Source: Actinoplanes liguriensis (GTDB taxonomy: Bacteria; Actinomycetota; Actinomycetes; Mycobacteriales; Micromonosporaceae). From it: 10,803 nt of DNA. Within the stretch, counting starts at the first letter, position 1; every line of letters begins with the position of its first letter. Under the pieces are notes generated by a model that did not search any database, was not told the origin of the DNA, and was given only the letters and a program-made list of their open reading frames with translations. Position numbers and translations under genes: made by a program. Below, piece after piece: positions 1 to 7,131 of this stretch. The stretch spans positions 38,364 to 49,166 of the forward strand of contig KL571239.1 in the NCBI GenBank assembly GCA_000715855.1, read 5' to 3'.

Positions 1-22
1 CAGAGATGTGTATAAGAGACAG
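1..22. other. Sequencing adapter remnant: Tn5/Nextera mosaic end
   Basis: Positions 4-22 read AGATGTGTATAAGAGACAG, an exact match to the 19-bp hyperactive-Tn5 mosaic end used in tagmentation libraries. The three bases before it match neither standard Nextera tail exactly. The reading frame of the MMPL gene is clean up to position 23, so genomic sequence most likely starts there. This is a library artefact at a contig end, not a transposon in the organism. Confidence 0.96.
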
Positions 23-1645
23 GATGTCCACCAGCTGCGCGGCCGGGCCGGTGACCAGCACCGGGACCTCGGCCGGGACGGGCACCGCACGGATCGCCCG
101 GGCCAGGGCGGCGCCCTCGCCGGAATAGGGCTCCACCTCGCTGACCACCGAGAGCCAGGTCGCGTCGCCACCGGCGAACCGGGGGTCGGCGCTCTTCGGC
201 ACCACCACGATCACGCCGTGCTGGTAGGTGCCGACCATGCTGTCCACCCGGGTCACGCCGGGCACGTCGGAGAGCCGCGCGGCGTAGTCGGCCACCCGGA
301 TCCGCGCGTCCGTCCCGCTGCCCCAGTGCTCGGCGACCACCACTGTCGCGCCGCTGCCCGTGTCGGCGAACTGGGTGCGCAGCGTGTCCGCGACGACCCG
401 GCTCTCCGCCCGGTGCGGCAGCACGCGGTCGTCCGCCACGCCGAAGCGCACGTGGGCGAAGGGGAAGGCCAGAAAAGCCAAGATCAAGATTACCGGCACG
501 GCCGTACGGACGGGACGGCGCAACACGAAGTCGGCCAGTCGCGCCCAGAAGGTCGACTCGGCGCGCGGCTTCCACAGCGACCACTTGTCGATCCGGTGCC
601 CGAGCAACGCCAGCAGAGCCGGGAGCACCAGCATCGCGGCGCCGACCGTGGTCACCACGACGGCGATGCCGGCGAACGCGAACGAGCGCAGGAAGTACTG
701 CGGGAAGACCAGCAGACTGCACAGCGCCACGGCCACGGTCGCCGCGCTGAACAGGATGGTCCGCCCGGCCGTCCGCATCGTGGCGCCGATCGCCGTGGTC
801 AGGTCCGGCGTGCGGACCCGCTCCTCGCGGTACCGGGAGACGAACAGCAGGCTGTAGTCGACGGCCAGGCCCAGCCCCAGCGCCGTCGCCATGTTGACCG
901 AGAAGACCGACACATCGGTGATCGCCGCCAGCAGCCGCAGCGTGCCGAGCGTCGAGACGATCGAGAAGATGCCGATCAGCAGCGGCGCCCCGGCGGCCCC
1001 GACCGTGCCGAAGACCAGCAGCAACAGCACCAGGGTGATCGGGATGGCGATCGTCTCGGCGGTCGCCAGGTCCTTGGTCACCTGGTCGTTGATGTCGTTG
1101 TTGATCTGGGTGAAGCCGCCGAACTCGACCCTCACCGGGCCGTTCTCAGTGGCCAGCTCGTCGTGCAGCACGGCGGCCCGCTCGGCGCTGGTGTCGTCGT
1201 CGCCGTCCACGTGGACCAGGATCATGCCCTTGTCGTGGGCCCGGCTGGCGAGTTGCGGCACCCGGCCGGCCCAGTACGAGCCGGCCACCGTCACACCGGG
1301 GTCGGTGGCCAGGCGCTGGGTGACCCGTTGCGCCGCGGCCCGGGTGTCCGGGTCGTCGACGCTGCCGCCGGGCTTGGCGATCAGCACCACCAGGTTCGGG
1401 TCGGCGGCGCGGAAATGCTCGGAGAGCACCTGCCGGCCGCGTACCGAGTCGGAGTCCGGATCGTCGAAACCGCCGGTCTTGAGCGCGCTCACCACATCGC
1501 CGCTGAACGCCACGGCCAGCCCGGCCAGCAGCAGGGCGACGAGCAGGACGAGCTTGGGGTGACGGGCGGTGAGCCGGACCACCGGCCCGGGAGCGACGAC
1601 GGGATCGTCGGTCCCGGACCGGGGACGGGTCGTGAGAGAGGTCAT
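23..1645 (-). CDS. MMPL-family RND lipid transporter, C-terminal part missing at contig end
   Basis: Inner-membrane exporter of the MMPL/RND superfamily, whose known members move lipids and polyketide lipids using proton motive force. The frame is open from the ATG at 1645 to the contig edge, giving 541 residues starting MTSLTTRPRSG; full members usually have 700 or more, so the second half is lost. Visible are TM1 (about residues 31-48), a large extracytoplasmic loop (about 50-195), a TM cluster (about 197-350), a further TM near 381-397, and the start of the second periplasmic domain. The family motif GLGLAVDYSLLF (257-268) holds the Asp263-Tyr264 pair, equivalent to the proton-relay Asp-Tyr in TM4 of MmpL3; the partner pair would lie in the missing half. 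No strong ribosome binding site is seen. The start is 11 bases after the PKS stop, so co-transcription is very likely. By analogy with mycobacterial PKS-MmpL pairs it probably exports the PKS product, which is an inference. Confidence 0.93.
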
Positions 1646-1656
1646 GTCGGGCGCTT

Positions 1657-4600
1657 TCAGGCGGGCTGCGGCACGCGGGCCGGGTCGAGGTGCCGGGCCA
1701 GCAGGTCCACGGTCATCTCGATGTCCTCGTTGCTGTGCTCCGCGGTCACGAAGAACCGCAGGCGGGCCAGCCGCTCCTTCACCGCCGGGTACATGATCGG
1801 GTTCGCGCTGACCCCGTTCTTGAGCAGCGTGTCCGCCAGCTTCAGCGCCTTCACCGAGTCGCCGGTGATGCACGGGACGACCGGGGTCCCGGCGCTCGGC
1901 CCGGTGTCCAGCCCGGCCTGCTTCGACAGCCGCAGGAACGTCGCGGCCCGGTCGTGCAGCACCTTCAGCCGCTGCGGCTCCTCGCGCAGGATGTGCAGGG
2001 CGGCGAGCGCGGCGGCCGCGTTCGCCGGGCTCATGCCGGCGCTGAAGATGAAGCCCGGCAGCGTGTAGCGCAGGTATTCGATCAGCTCGTGCCGGCCGGC
2101 GATGTACCCGCCGCAGCTCGCCAGCGACTTGGACAGGGTGCCCATCCAGATGTCGACGTCCCGGCGGTCCACCCCGAAGTGCTCGCCGACGCCGCCGCCG
2201 CGGGCGCCGAGCACGCCGATGCTGTGCGCCTCGTCGACCATCAGCAGCGCGCCGTGCTTCTTCTTCAGCGCGATCAGGGCCGGCAGGTCACAGATGTCGC
2301 CGTCCATGCTGTAGACGCCCTCGACGATGATCAGCACCCGGCGGTACCGGTCGCGGATCCGGGTCAGCAGCGCGTCCAGGGCGTTCAGGTCCTGGTGCGG
2401 GAACGGCTGGCGGTTCGCCCCGGAGAGCCGGCAGCCCTGCAGGATGCTGTCGTGCGCGAGCGCGTCGTGCACGATCAGGTCCTCCGGGCCGACCATGTGC
2501 CCGATGATCCCGACGTTCGTCGAGTGCCCGCCGAGCAGCGAGATCGCGTCCTCGGCGCCGACCAGGGCGGCCAGCCCGCGGTCCAGCTCGTCGTGCAGCG
2601 CCCGGTTGCCCGACAGGATGCGGGCGGCGGAGACCGAGGAGCCGTAGCGCTCGACCGCCTCCTTCACCGCGTAGTTGACCATCGGGTGCCCGGACAGGCC
2701 CAGGTAGTTGTAGCTGGAGAAGGAGATCAGCTGCCGGCCGTGCACCGAGGTCCGGGCGTTGATCACGCTGTCGTGCACGATGTAGTACGGGTTGGCCACC
2801 CCGACCCGCTCCAGGATGTTGCCGCGCGCCTCGAACTGCACCACCTCGGGCAGCTTGGTCACGTCGGCGACCTCGGGCCGGCGGGTGTCGCCCCGCGGGA
2901 CCAGCGACTGCTCCGGGTCGGGCATCGGCGCCGGTGCCGGGACGACGGCCGGGGCGGGCACGCCGCCGCCGAGCGTCTGCGCCAGCAACTGGGTCAGCTC
3001 GCCGACCGTGGCGATGCCGAACACCTGCTCGGGCGCCAGGTCCAGGTCCGGCCAGCGGCGCTTGGCCGCGGCGATCAGCTCGGCCGTCATGATCGAGTCG
3101 AAGCCCAGGTCGGTCGCGAACGACTGCTCCGGGCGGACCATGTCGGCCGGGTAGGCGCTGATCTTGCCGACCATCGCGGCGACCTCGGTGAGGATCTGCT
3201 TGTCCTCCACCTTTGCGGGCGCCGGCTTCTGCGCCGGGACCGTGACACGGGCGGCGGGGGCCGGCGTGGTCTCCGGCTTGGCGGGTGCGGGCGGCTCGGC
3301 CGCGACGGCCGGGAGTGCCGGACGTGCCGGGACGGCCGGGCTGACCGGCGCTTCCGGCAGGGCGGCCGGCTCGGCGCCGATGCCGCGAAGAACCGCAAGC
3401 TGCTCGCGCATCAGAGAGATGACGTCGTTCACCGGAATCTGCTCTCCGTTCGGGTTTGCGGCAACCGGCAACGCCTCGCGCGCCGGGGTTACGGGGGTAC
3501 GTACGTGATGAGCTTCACTTGTGCGGACAAATCGGGCCGGTGCTGCGCCCGGAGCCGTCCGCCGGATCGAGTAGTGCTGTGTGGCCAGCGGTGACGGCGG
3601 CAGCGTGACCAGCGGAACGCCCAGCCCCTCGAAGAGCGGCGTGAGGTCCACCGGAGCACCCGCCACGGCCAGCCGGCCGAGGCCTTCGAGCAGCGCGTAC
3701 CCGTCGTCCGGCTCGGCCGGCATCAGGGCGATCGAGTCCAGCCCGCGCGCCGACGGCGTCTGCGCGGCCATCCCGAGCAGCGCGTCCCCGGCCGAGACCT
3801 GGACCAGGATCTTCGCCCCGGCCTGGACCGCCCGGTCCACCGCGTCGCGGAACAGCACCGGCGCCGAGCCCTGCCGGCTCCACAGCGCCCGCAGCGTCTC
3901 CGGATCGGCCGCGGCCGACGGGTCCACGCTGGAGACGAACGAGCGGATCGGCTTGGCCAGGTGCCCGGCGATCCGGGTGTCGACCTCGGACATCAACGGC
4001 GAGTGGAAGGCGTGCGACACGCGCAGCGGCGCCACCGGCACGTCCCGGTCCCGGCAGCGCTCGACCAACCGGCCGACCGCGTCCCGATGACCGCTCGCGA
4101 CGATCTGCGACGGGTGGTTGTAGCAGCCCGCCCAGACCCCCTCGATACCCGTGCGGAGCTGCTCGAACCCGGCCGCGTCGATGCGGATCGCGGCCATCGT
4201 GCCGGGCGGTGGCTCCGCGCCCGAGGTGACCGCGGCGCCGCGATCGATCAGGAACTCGATGCCGTCGTCCGGGGTCAGCGCCCCGGCCGCGACCGCCGCC
4301 GCCAGCTCGCCGACGCTGTGCCCCAGCGTGATCTGCGGGGTCACCCCCAGATCGGCGAGCAGCTGGGTCATCCCGATCCCGGCCACGCCGAGGCCGGGCT
4401 GGCAGATCCGGGTCGCGCTGACCTTCTCGTCGTCGCCCGGGCCGGGCGTGTCGCAGAGCAGGTCGGTGACCGGAGCCTTGGTGCGCTCGTCGACCCGGTC
4501 GGCCAGCGGGCGCACGTGCTCGGCCAGCGCCGGGAACCGGGCGACCAGGTCACGCAGCACGCCCGGGCGCAGCGAGCCCTGACCCGGATAGAGGAAGGCC

Positions 4601-5019
4601 AGCGAGCGCTGCTCCGGGGTGAGCGGGCTGACGCTCGCGTAGAGCCCCGCCGCCAGCCGCCCGGTTGCGCCGGCGGCCAGCTCGCGGGCCGCGACGGCCA
4701 GGCGTTCGGCCAGCTCGGCGCGCGTGCGGCACATCACCGCGAGCCGCGCGTCGAGCAGGGTCCGGCTGGCCATCGTCCGGGACACCGACGCCGGTGTCAG
4801 CGCCGCGTCCGCGGCGATCAGACCCGACAACCTTTGCGCGTACGTCGTGAGCAGCTCCGCGTTGTCGGCGGAGAGCAGCACCATCCACGGGCGGTCCGCG
4901 TCGTCGCCGTCCTCCTCCGGCTCGGGCGCCTCGCTCAGCACCGCGTGCACGTTCGTGCCGCCGAAACCGAACGAGCTGACCCCGGCCCGCCGCCGGTCGT
5001 CGGCCGGGTGCTCCCGCCA
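1657..5019 (-). CDS. Type I PKS, 3' part: AT-ACP-alpha-oxoamine synthase (one gene with the KS part upstream)
   Basis: This is the downstream frame of the split gene, 1121 residues to the TGA at 1657; numbers refer to the rejoined protein. It opens with the KS end, SSFGFGGTNVHA (431-442). The acyltransferase (about 555-890) has the serine motif GHSVG (Ser651) and HAFH (752-755), the fingerprint of malonyl-CoA specificity. After a short helix rich in Leu and a Pro/Ala linker comes the ACP (about 1022-1100), with the phosphopantetheine serine in LGFDSIM (Ser1058). The last ~390 residues form an alpha-oxoamine synthase of the AONS/serine-palmitoyltransferase fold: NYLGLSGHP, DEAHSIGVLGARG (from Asp1345), and TLSKSLAS with the PLP lysine Lys1380. 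Such domains condense an acyl thioester with an amino acid and release CO2, giving an aminoketone, so this domain is the off-loading step. No reductive or thioesterase domain is present. RedL is the nearest precedent. The amino acid used cannot be read from sequence. Confidence 0.94.
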   Translation of the reverse strand, partial: WREHPADDRRRAGVSSFGFGGTNVHAVLSEAPEPEEDGDDADRPWMVLLSADNAELLTTYAQRLSGLIAADAALTPASVSRTMASRTLLDARLAVMCRTRAELAERLAVAARELAAGATGRLAAGLYASVSPLTPEQRSLAFLYPGQGSLRPGVLRDLVARFPALAEHVRPLADRVDERTKAPVTDLLCDTPGPGDDEKVSATRICQPGLGVAGIGMTQLLADLGVTPQITLGHSVGELAAAVAAGALTPDDGIEFLIDRGAAVTSGAEPPPGTMAAIRIDAAGFEQLRTGIEGVWAGCYNHPSQIVASGHRDAVGRLVERCRDRDVPVAPLRVSHAFHSPLMSEVDTRIAGHLAKPIRSFVSSVDPSAAADPETLRALWSRQGSAPVLFRDAVDRAVQAGAKILVQVSAGDALLGMAAQTPSARGLDSIALMPAEPDDGYALLEGLGRLAVAGAPVDLTPLFEGLGVPLVTLPPSPLATQHYSIRRTAPGAAPARFVRTSEAHHVRTPVTPAREALPVAANPNGEQIPVNDVISLMREQLAVLRGIGAEPAALPEAPVSPAVPARPALPAVAAEPPAPAKPETTPAPAARVTVPAQKPAPAKVEDKQILTEVAAMVGKISAYPADMVRPEQSFATDLGFDSIMTAELIAAAKRRWPDLDLAPEQVFGIATVGELTQLLAQTLGGGVPAPAVVPAPAPMPDPEQSLVPRGDTRRPEVADVTKLPEVVQFEARGNILERVGVANPYYIVHDSVINARTSVHGRQLISFSSYNYLGLSGHPMVNYAVKEAVERYGSSVSAARILSGNRALHDELDRGLAALVGAEDAISLLGGHSTNVGIIGHMVGPEDLIVHDALAHDSILQGCRLSGANRQPFPHQDLNALDALLTRIRDRYRRVLIIVEGVYSMDGDICDLPALIALKKKHGALLMVDEAHSIGVLGARGGGVGEHFGVDRRDVDIWMGTLSKSLASCGGYIAGRHELIEYLRYTLPGFIFSAGMSPANAAAALAALHILREEPQRLKVLHDRAATFLRLSKQAGLDTGPSAGTPVVPCITGDSVKALKLADTLLKNGVSANPIMYPAVKERLARLRFFVTAEHSNEDIEMTVDLLARHLDPARVPQPA

Positions 5020-6268
5020 GCCCCGCCTCGGCGAGTGGCAGCTCGGCGTGCGGGTCGATGGTGGCCGGCTGCGGCGGGACGGTCCGGTGGTGCAGGGCGA
5101 GCGCGGTCCGCAGCACGCCTGCCGCGCCGGCTGCCGGCAGCGTGTGCCCGATCGTCGCCTTGCCCGACGACAGGTAACAGGTCCGGTCGGCGGACTTGGC
5201 GCGCAGCCGGCGGACGGCCTCCATCTCCACCCTGTCGCCGACCGTGGTGCCGGTGCCGTGCGCCTCCAGGAAGTCGATCGCGCCCGGCTCCACCCGCGCG
5301 TCCCGGTAGGCGGCCCGCATCGCCGCCTCCTGGCCCTCGGCGCGCGGGGTCATCGGGCCGGCGCCCTTGCCGTCGTTCGCCGTGCCGATGCCGTTGATCA
5401 CCGCGTAGATGCGGTCGCCGGCCTCCAGCGCGTCGTCCAGCGGACGCAGCACCGCGAGCGACCCGCCCTCGCCGAGCACGAAGCCGTCGGCCCGGCTGTC
5501 GAACGGCCGGCACAACCCGGCCGGCGACAGCGCGCCCACCCGGGAGAAGCCGACCAGCGCGTTCGGCGTGAGGTTCACGAACACCCCGCCGACCAGGGCC
5601 GCGCTGCACGAGCCGGCCCGCAGGTGGTTGACCGCCTCGTGCATCGCCACCAGCGCCGACGAGCAGGCCGCGTCCACGGCGAACGACGGCCCGCCGAGGT
5701 CGAGCAGCTCGCTGACGGTGGCCGGGGCCATGTTGAGCAGCGAGCCGGCCATCGAGAACGACTGCGGCGGGTCGATCGCCGCCTTGGCCGCCTCGGCGAT
5801 CGCCTTCAGCAGCTCGGGGTCGTTGGCGTTCGCCGACAGCGACCCGTCCGCGAGCAGGCTCGCGGTCAGCCGGGCCCCGACCATGTCCTTGTAGTCGGCG
5901 GTGCTCAGCCCGACGAAGACGCCGGTGGTCGACCGGTCGAACGGACGCCGCTCCCAGCCCGCGTCCTGGACCGCCTCACGGGCCAGGTCGACGAGCAGGC
6001 GGTGCTGCGGATCCATGGCTTTGGCACGCCGCGGTGGGATGCGGTGGTGCAGGGCGGCGAACTTCTCGACCTCGTCAAGAAAGGCCACCCGGTCGGTGTA
6101 CGTGGAATGGGTGTCACGAAAGTTCGTCGAATAAAAGGTTTCGTGATTCCAACGTGCCGACGGTACGGGCCGGAATTGATGAGCGGCGGCCAGCGAGTTC
6201 GCCCAGAACTCGACCACGTCGCGCGCCCCCGGAAAACGGCAGGATAGGCCGACGATGGCAATGTCCAA
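5020..6268 (-). CDS. Type I PKS, 5' part: ketosynthase domain (same gene as the AT-ACP-AOS part)
   Basis: This is the N-terminal ketosynthase, which performs decarboxylative Claisen condensation of an acyl starter with the malonyl unit on the ACP. The TTG at 6268 is taken as start because the KS fold begins at once (DIAIVGLSCRFPGA) and GGGGAA lies five bases upstream; a TTG at 6331 would add 21 residues with no Shine-Dalgarno. The catalytic triad is intact: Cys202 in VDAACSSA, His337 in EAHGTGT, His375 in TIGHT. Three motifs differ from usual modular KS: DAACSS for DTACSS, GDRVE for GDPxE, and ATIGH for SNIGH. No loading domain precedes it, so the acyl starter must arrive in trans or by direct transfer. 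After residue 416 (position 5021) the written frame runs on to a stop at 4550 as low-complexity Arg/Gly sequence, while the expected KS ending continues in the other frame. It should be annotated as one gene, 1657-6268. Confidence 0.93.
5021..5024 (-). other. Frameshift site in the PKS gene (C4 homopolymer)
   Basis: On the coding strand the sequence is GAGGCGGGGCTGGCGGGAG. With one G removed from the G4 run it reads E-A-G-W-R-E and continues into HPADDRRRAGVSSFGFGG, the normal end of a ketosynthase. The rejoined gene, 1657-6268 less one base, has 1536 sense codons plus stop with no other interruption. A miscalled homopolymer near a low-quality contig end is the simplest cause; a real mutation is possible. 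Confidence 0.88.
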
Positions 6269-6591
6269 TGAAGTTCCCCATGCTTGCGTGCCTGATGTCC
6301 GCCGGAGGGCGGCCAGGAAAGCGCGGGACAAGCCGATGGATCGTCGGCAGATGCGCTTCGTCCGCAGAGGCTAACGCACGAGAAGCCGAAAGGATGATGG
6401 ACAACCGGCTCGGCGTTTCACGAGACCTGTTGCGGCTTCTTGCCAAAAGGTAGAACAACGCCGTGCCGAGCGGTGTGATCTCCGCCTCTGAGTCACCCTT
6501 TCGCCGTACCCACGTGTCGCGGCTTTCCCGGCTCGTGCGTTGTCTTCCATGCAGGTCAAGGGGGATTCCGTTCACCCGGAAGTGTGCCGAT
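6269..6591. other. Upstream region of the PKS operon, no gene seen
   Basis: About 320 bases between the PKS start and the promoter of the divergent secreted-protein gene. It is less G/C-rich than the coding parts, as expected for a control region. I see no convincing -10/-35 pair for the PKS and no conserved coding frame. An imperfect dyad, GCCGATGGATCGTCGGC, sits at 6332-6348 and could be an operator, but it is short and weak. Confidence 0.5.
6274..6279 (-). promoter_or_regulatory. Ribosome binding site of the PKS gene
   Basis: GGGGAA on the minus strand, five bases before the TTG at 6268. This purine-rich stretch is the reason to prefer that start over the TTG at 6331, which has no comparable sequence upstream. 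Confidence 0.55.
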
Positions 6592-6620
6592 TTGGGAAAA
6601 ACGCCCGCTTCGCCTAGTTT
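6592..6620 (+). promoter_or_regulatory. Putative promoter of the secreted-protein gene, leaderless mRNA
   Basis: A -35 element TTGGGA (6592-6597) and a -10 element TAGTTT (6615-6620) are separated by exactly 17 bases. Transcription would begin near 6627, one or two bases before the ATG at 6629. No Shine-Dalgarno is seen before that ATG. Both facts fit a leaderless transcript, which is common in actinomycetes. Confidence 0.6.
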
Positions 6621-6628
6621 TGTGCGCC

Positions 6629-7048
6629 ATGAAGCACACGACCCTCCGCTGGCTCGCCGCCGCCGTGGCACTGGCCGGTTTTGCCGCCACCAGCCCCGCC
6701 CAGGCGGCCCCCGCAGCACCGCGTTTCGGTCCCGTTCGCATGAACGCGACCGCCTACTACGGCACGCTCGACGTCATCGCCCGCGAGACGCTCGGGCTCA
6801 AGGCCCACTTCACGACGTGGGACGGTCACCCGGTGGCCGGCCTGCCGATCCAGTTCACCACCACCGGTGAGCGTTTCCCGCTCTGCGAGGCGACCACCGA
6901 CTTCGGTGGCTGGGCGGAGTGCAAGAACGGTCCCGTCCCGCCGCCCGTCTCCCTGGCGAACCTGCTGGTCAACGGTTACGACGCGGTCTGGCTGGGCAAC
7001 CGGCGCTTCGCTCCGGTGAGCGCACACAACAACATCGGGATCGGCTGA
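6629..7048 (+). CDS. Small secreted protein with an Ig-like (Big-type) appearance, function unknown
   Basis: A 139-residue protein. It has a clear Sec signal peptide: MKHTTLRW, a hydrophobic Ala/Leu/Val core to about residue 20, and an AQA|AP cleavage site after residue 26. The mature part has about 113 residues. It shows alternating beta-strand-like hydrophobics and the phrases GHPVAGLPIQFTT and CEATTDFGGWAEC, which recall bacterial Ig-like (Big) domains where a loop of the form 'T-D-x-x-G-x-A' is typical. Cys86 and Cys98 could form a disulfide outside the cell. There is no lipobox, sortase signal or TM anchor, so it is probably released. I do not recognise a specific family. An in-frame GTG at 6584 would bury the signal peptide behind 15 residues, so the ATG is preferred. 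It is divergent from the PKS and convergent with the desaturase; no functional tie to either is evident. Confidence 0.82.
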   Translation: MKHTTLRWLAAAVALAGFAATSPAQAAPAAPRFGPVRMNATAYYGTLDVIARETLGLKAHFTTWDGHPVAGLPIQFTTTGERFPLCEATTDFGGWAECKNGPVPPPVSLANLLVNGYDAVWLGNRRFAPVSAHNNIGIG

Positions 7049-7086
7049 CAACCCGTACCGGGAAATTGTTTTCTGATTTTTGATGC

Positions 7087-7124
7087 GGCCGCGGGGCGCG
7101 CGCACAGCGCGCCCCCGGGCGGCC
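7087..7124. terminator. Strong hairpin between convergent genes, likely bidirectional terminator
   Basis: GGCCGC (7087-7092) pairs with GCGGCC (7119-7124), and GGGGCGCGC (7093-7101) pairs perfectly with GCGCGCCCC (7107-7115). This gives 15 base pairs with a 3-base bulge and a GCACA loop. On the plus strand CCTTTCTCT follows, a poor but usable U-rich tail. The hairpin lies in the 83-base gap between the stops of the secreted-protein and desaturase genes, so it can serve both. Confidence 0.8.
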
Positions 7125-7131
7125 CTTTCTC

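Noticed and set aside
1..22. Genomic Tn5-like transposon end
   Set aside because: Only the engineered 19-bp mosaic end is present, at the very contig edge, which is the signature of a library adapter.
23..1645. MMPL gene as a truncated pseudogene
   Set aside because: The frame is intact up to the contig edge; truncation is due to the assembly end.
8..2068. Long plus-strand open frame of 686 codons
   Set aside because: It is antisense to the MMPL and PKS genes, includes the adapter, and is a low-complexity Arg/Gly/His/Asp composition typical of shadows in high-GC DNA. The minus-strand frames carry clear family motifs.
4550..5019. Arg/Gly-rich tail of the KS frame as a real C-terminus
   Set aside because: The same DNA in the other frame encodes the conserved KS end and the start of the AT region; the tail is an out-of-frame artefact.
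1690..6247. Other long plus-strand frames opposite the PKS (1690-3594, 3961-5397, 4724-6247)
   Set aside because: They mirror the PKS codons and have no recognisable domains or ribosome sites.
6408..6471. Inverted repeat GCTCGGC ... GCCGAGC upstream of the PKS
   Set aside because: Arms of seven G/C-rich bases about 50 bases apart are expected by chance in this composition.
6421..6480. TTGGCA on the minus strand as the PKS -35 element
   Set aside because: No actinomycete-like -10 (TAnnnT) lies at 16-19 bases from it, so the promoter call would be a guess.
6114..6719. Minus-strand frame of 201 codons upstream of and overlapping the PKS start
   Set aside because: It overlaps the KS N-terminus in another frame, crosses the promoter of the secreted-protein gene and shows no family motif.
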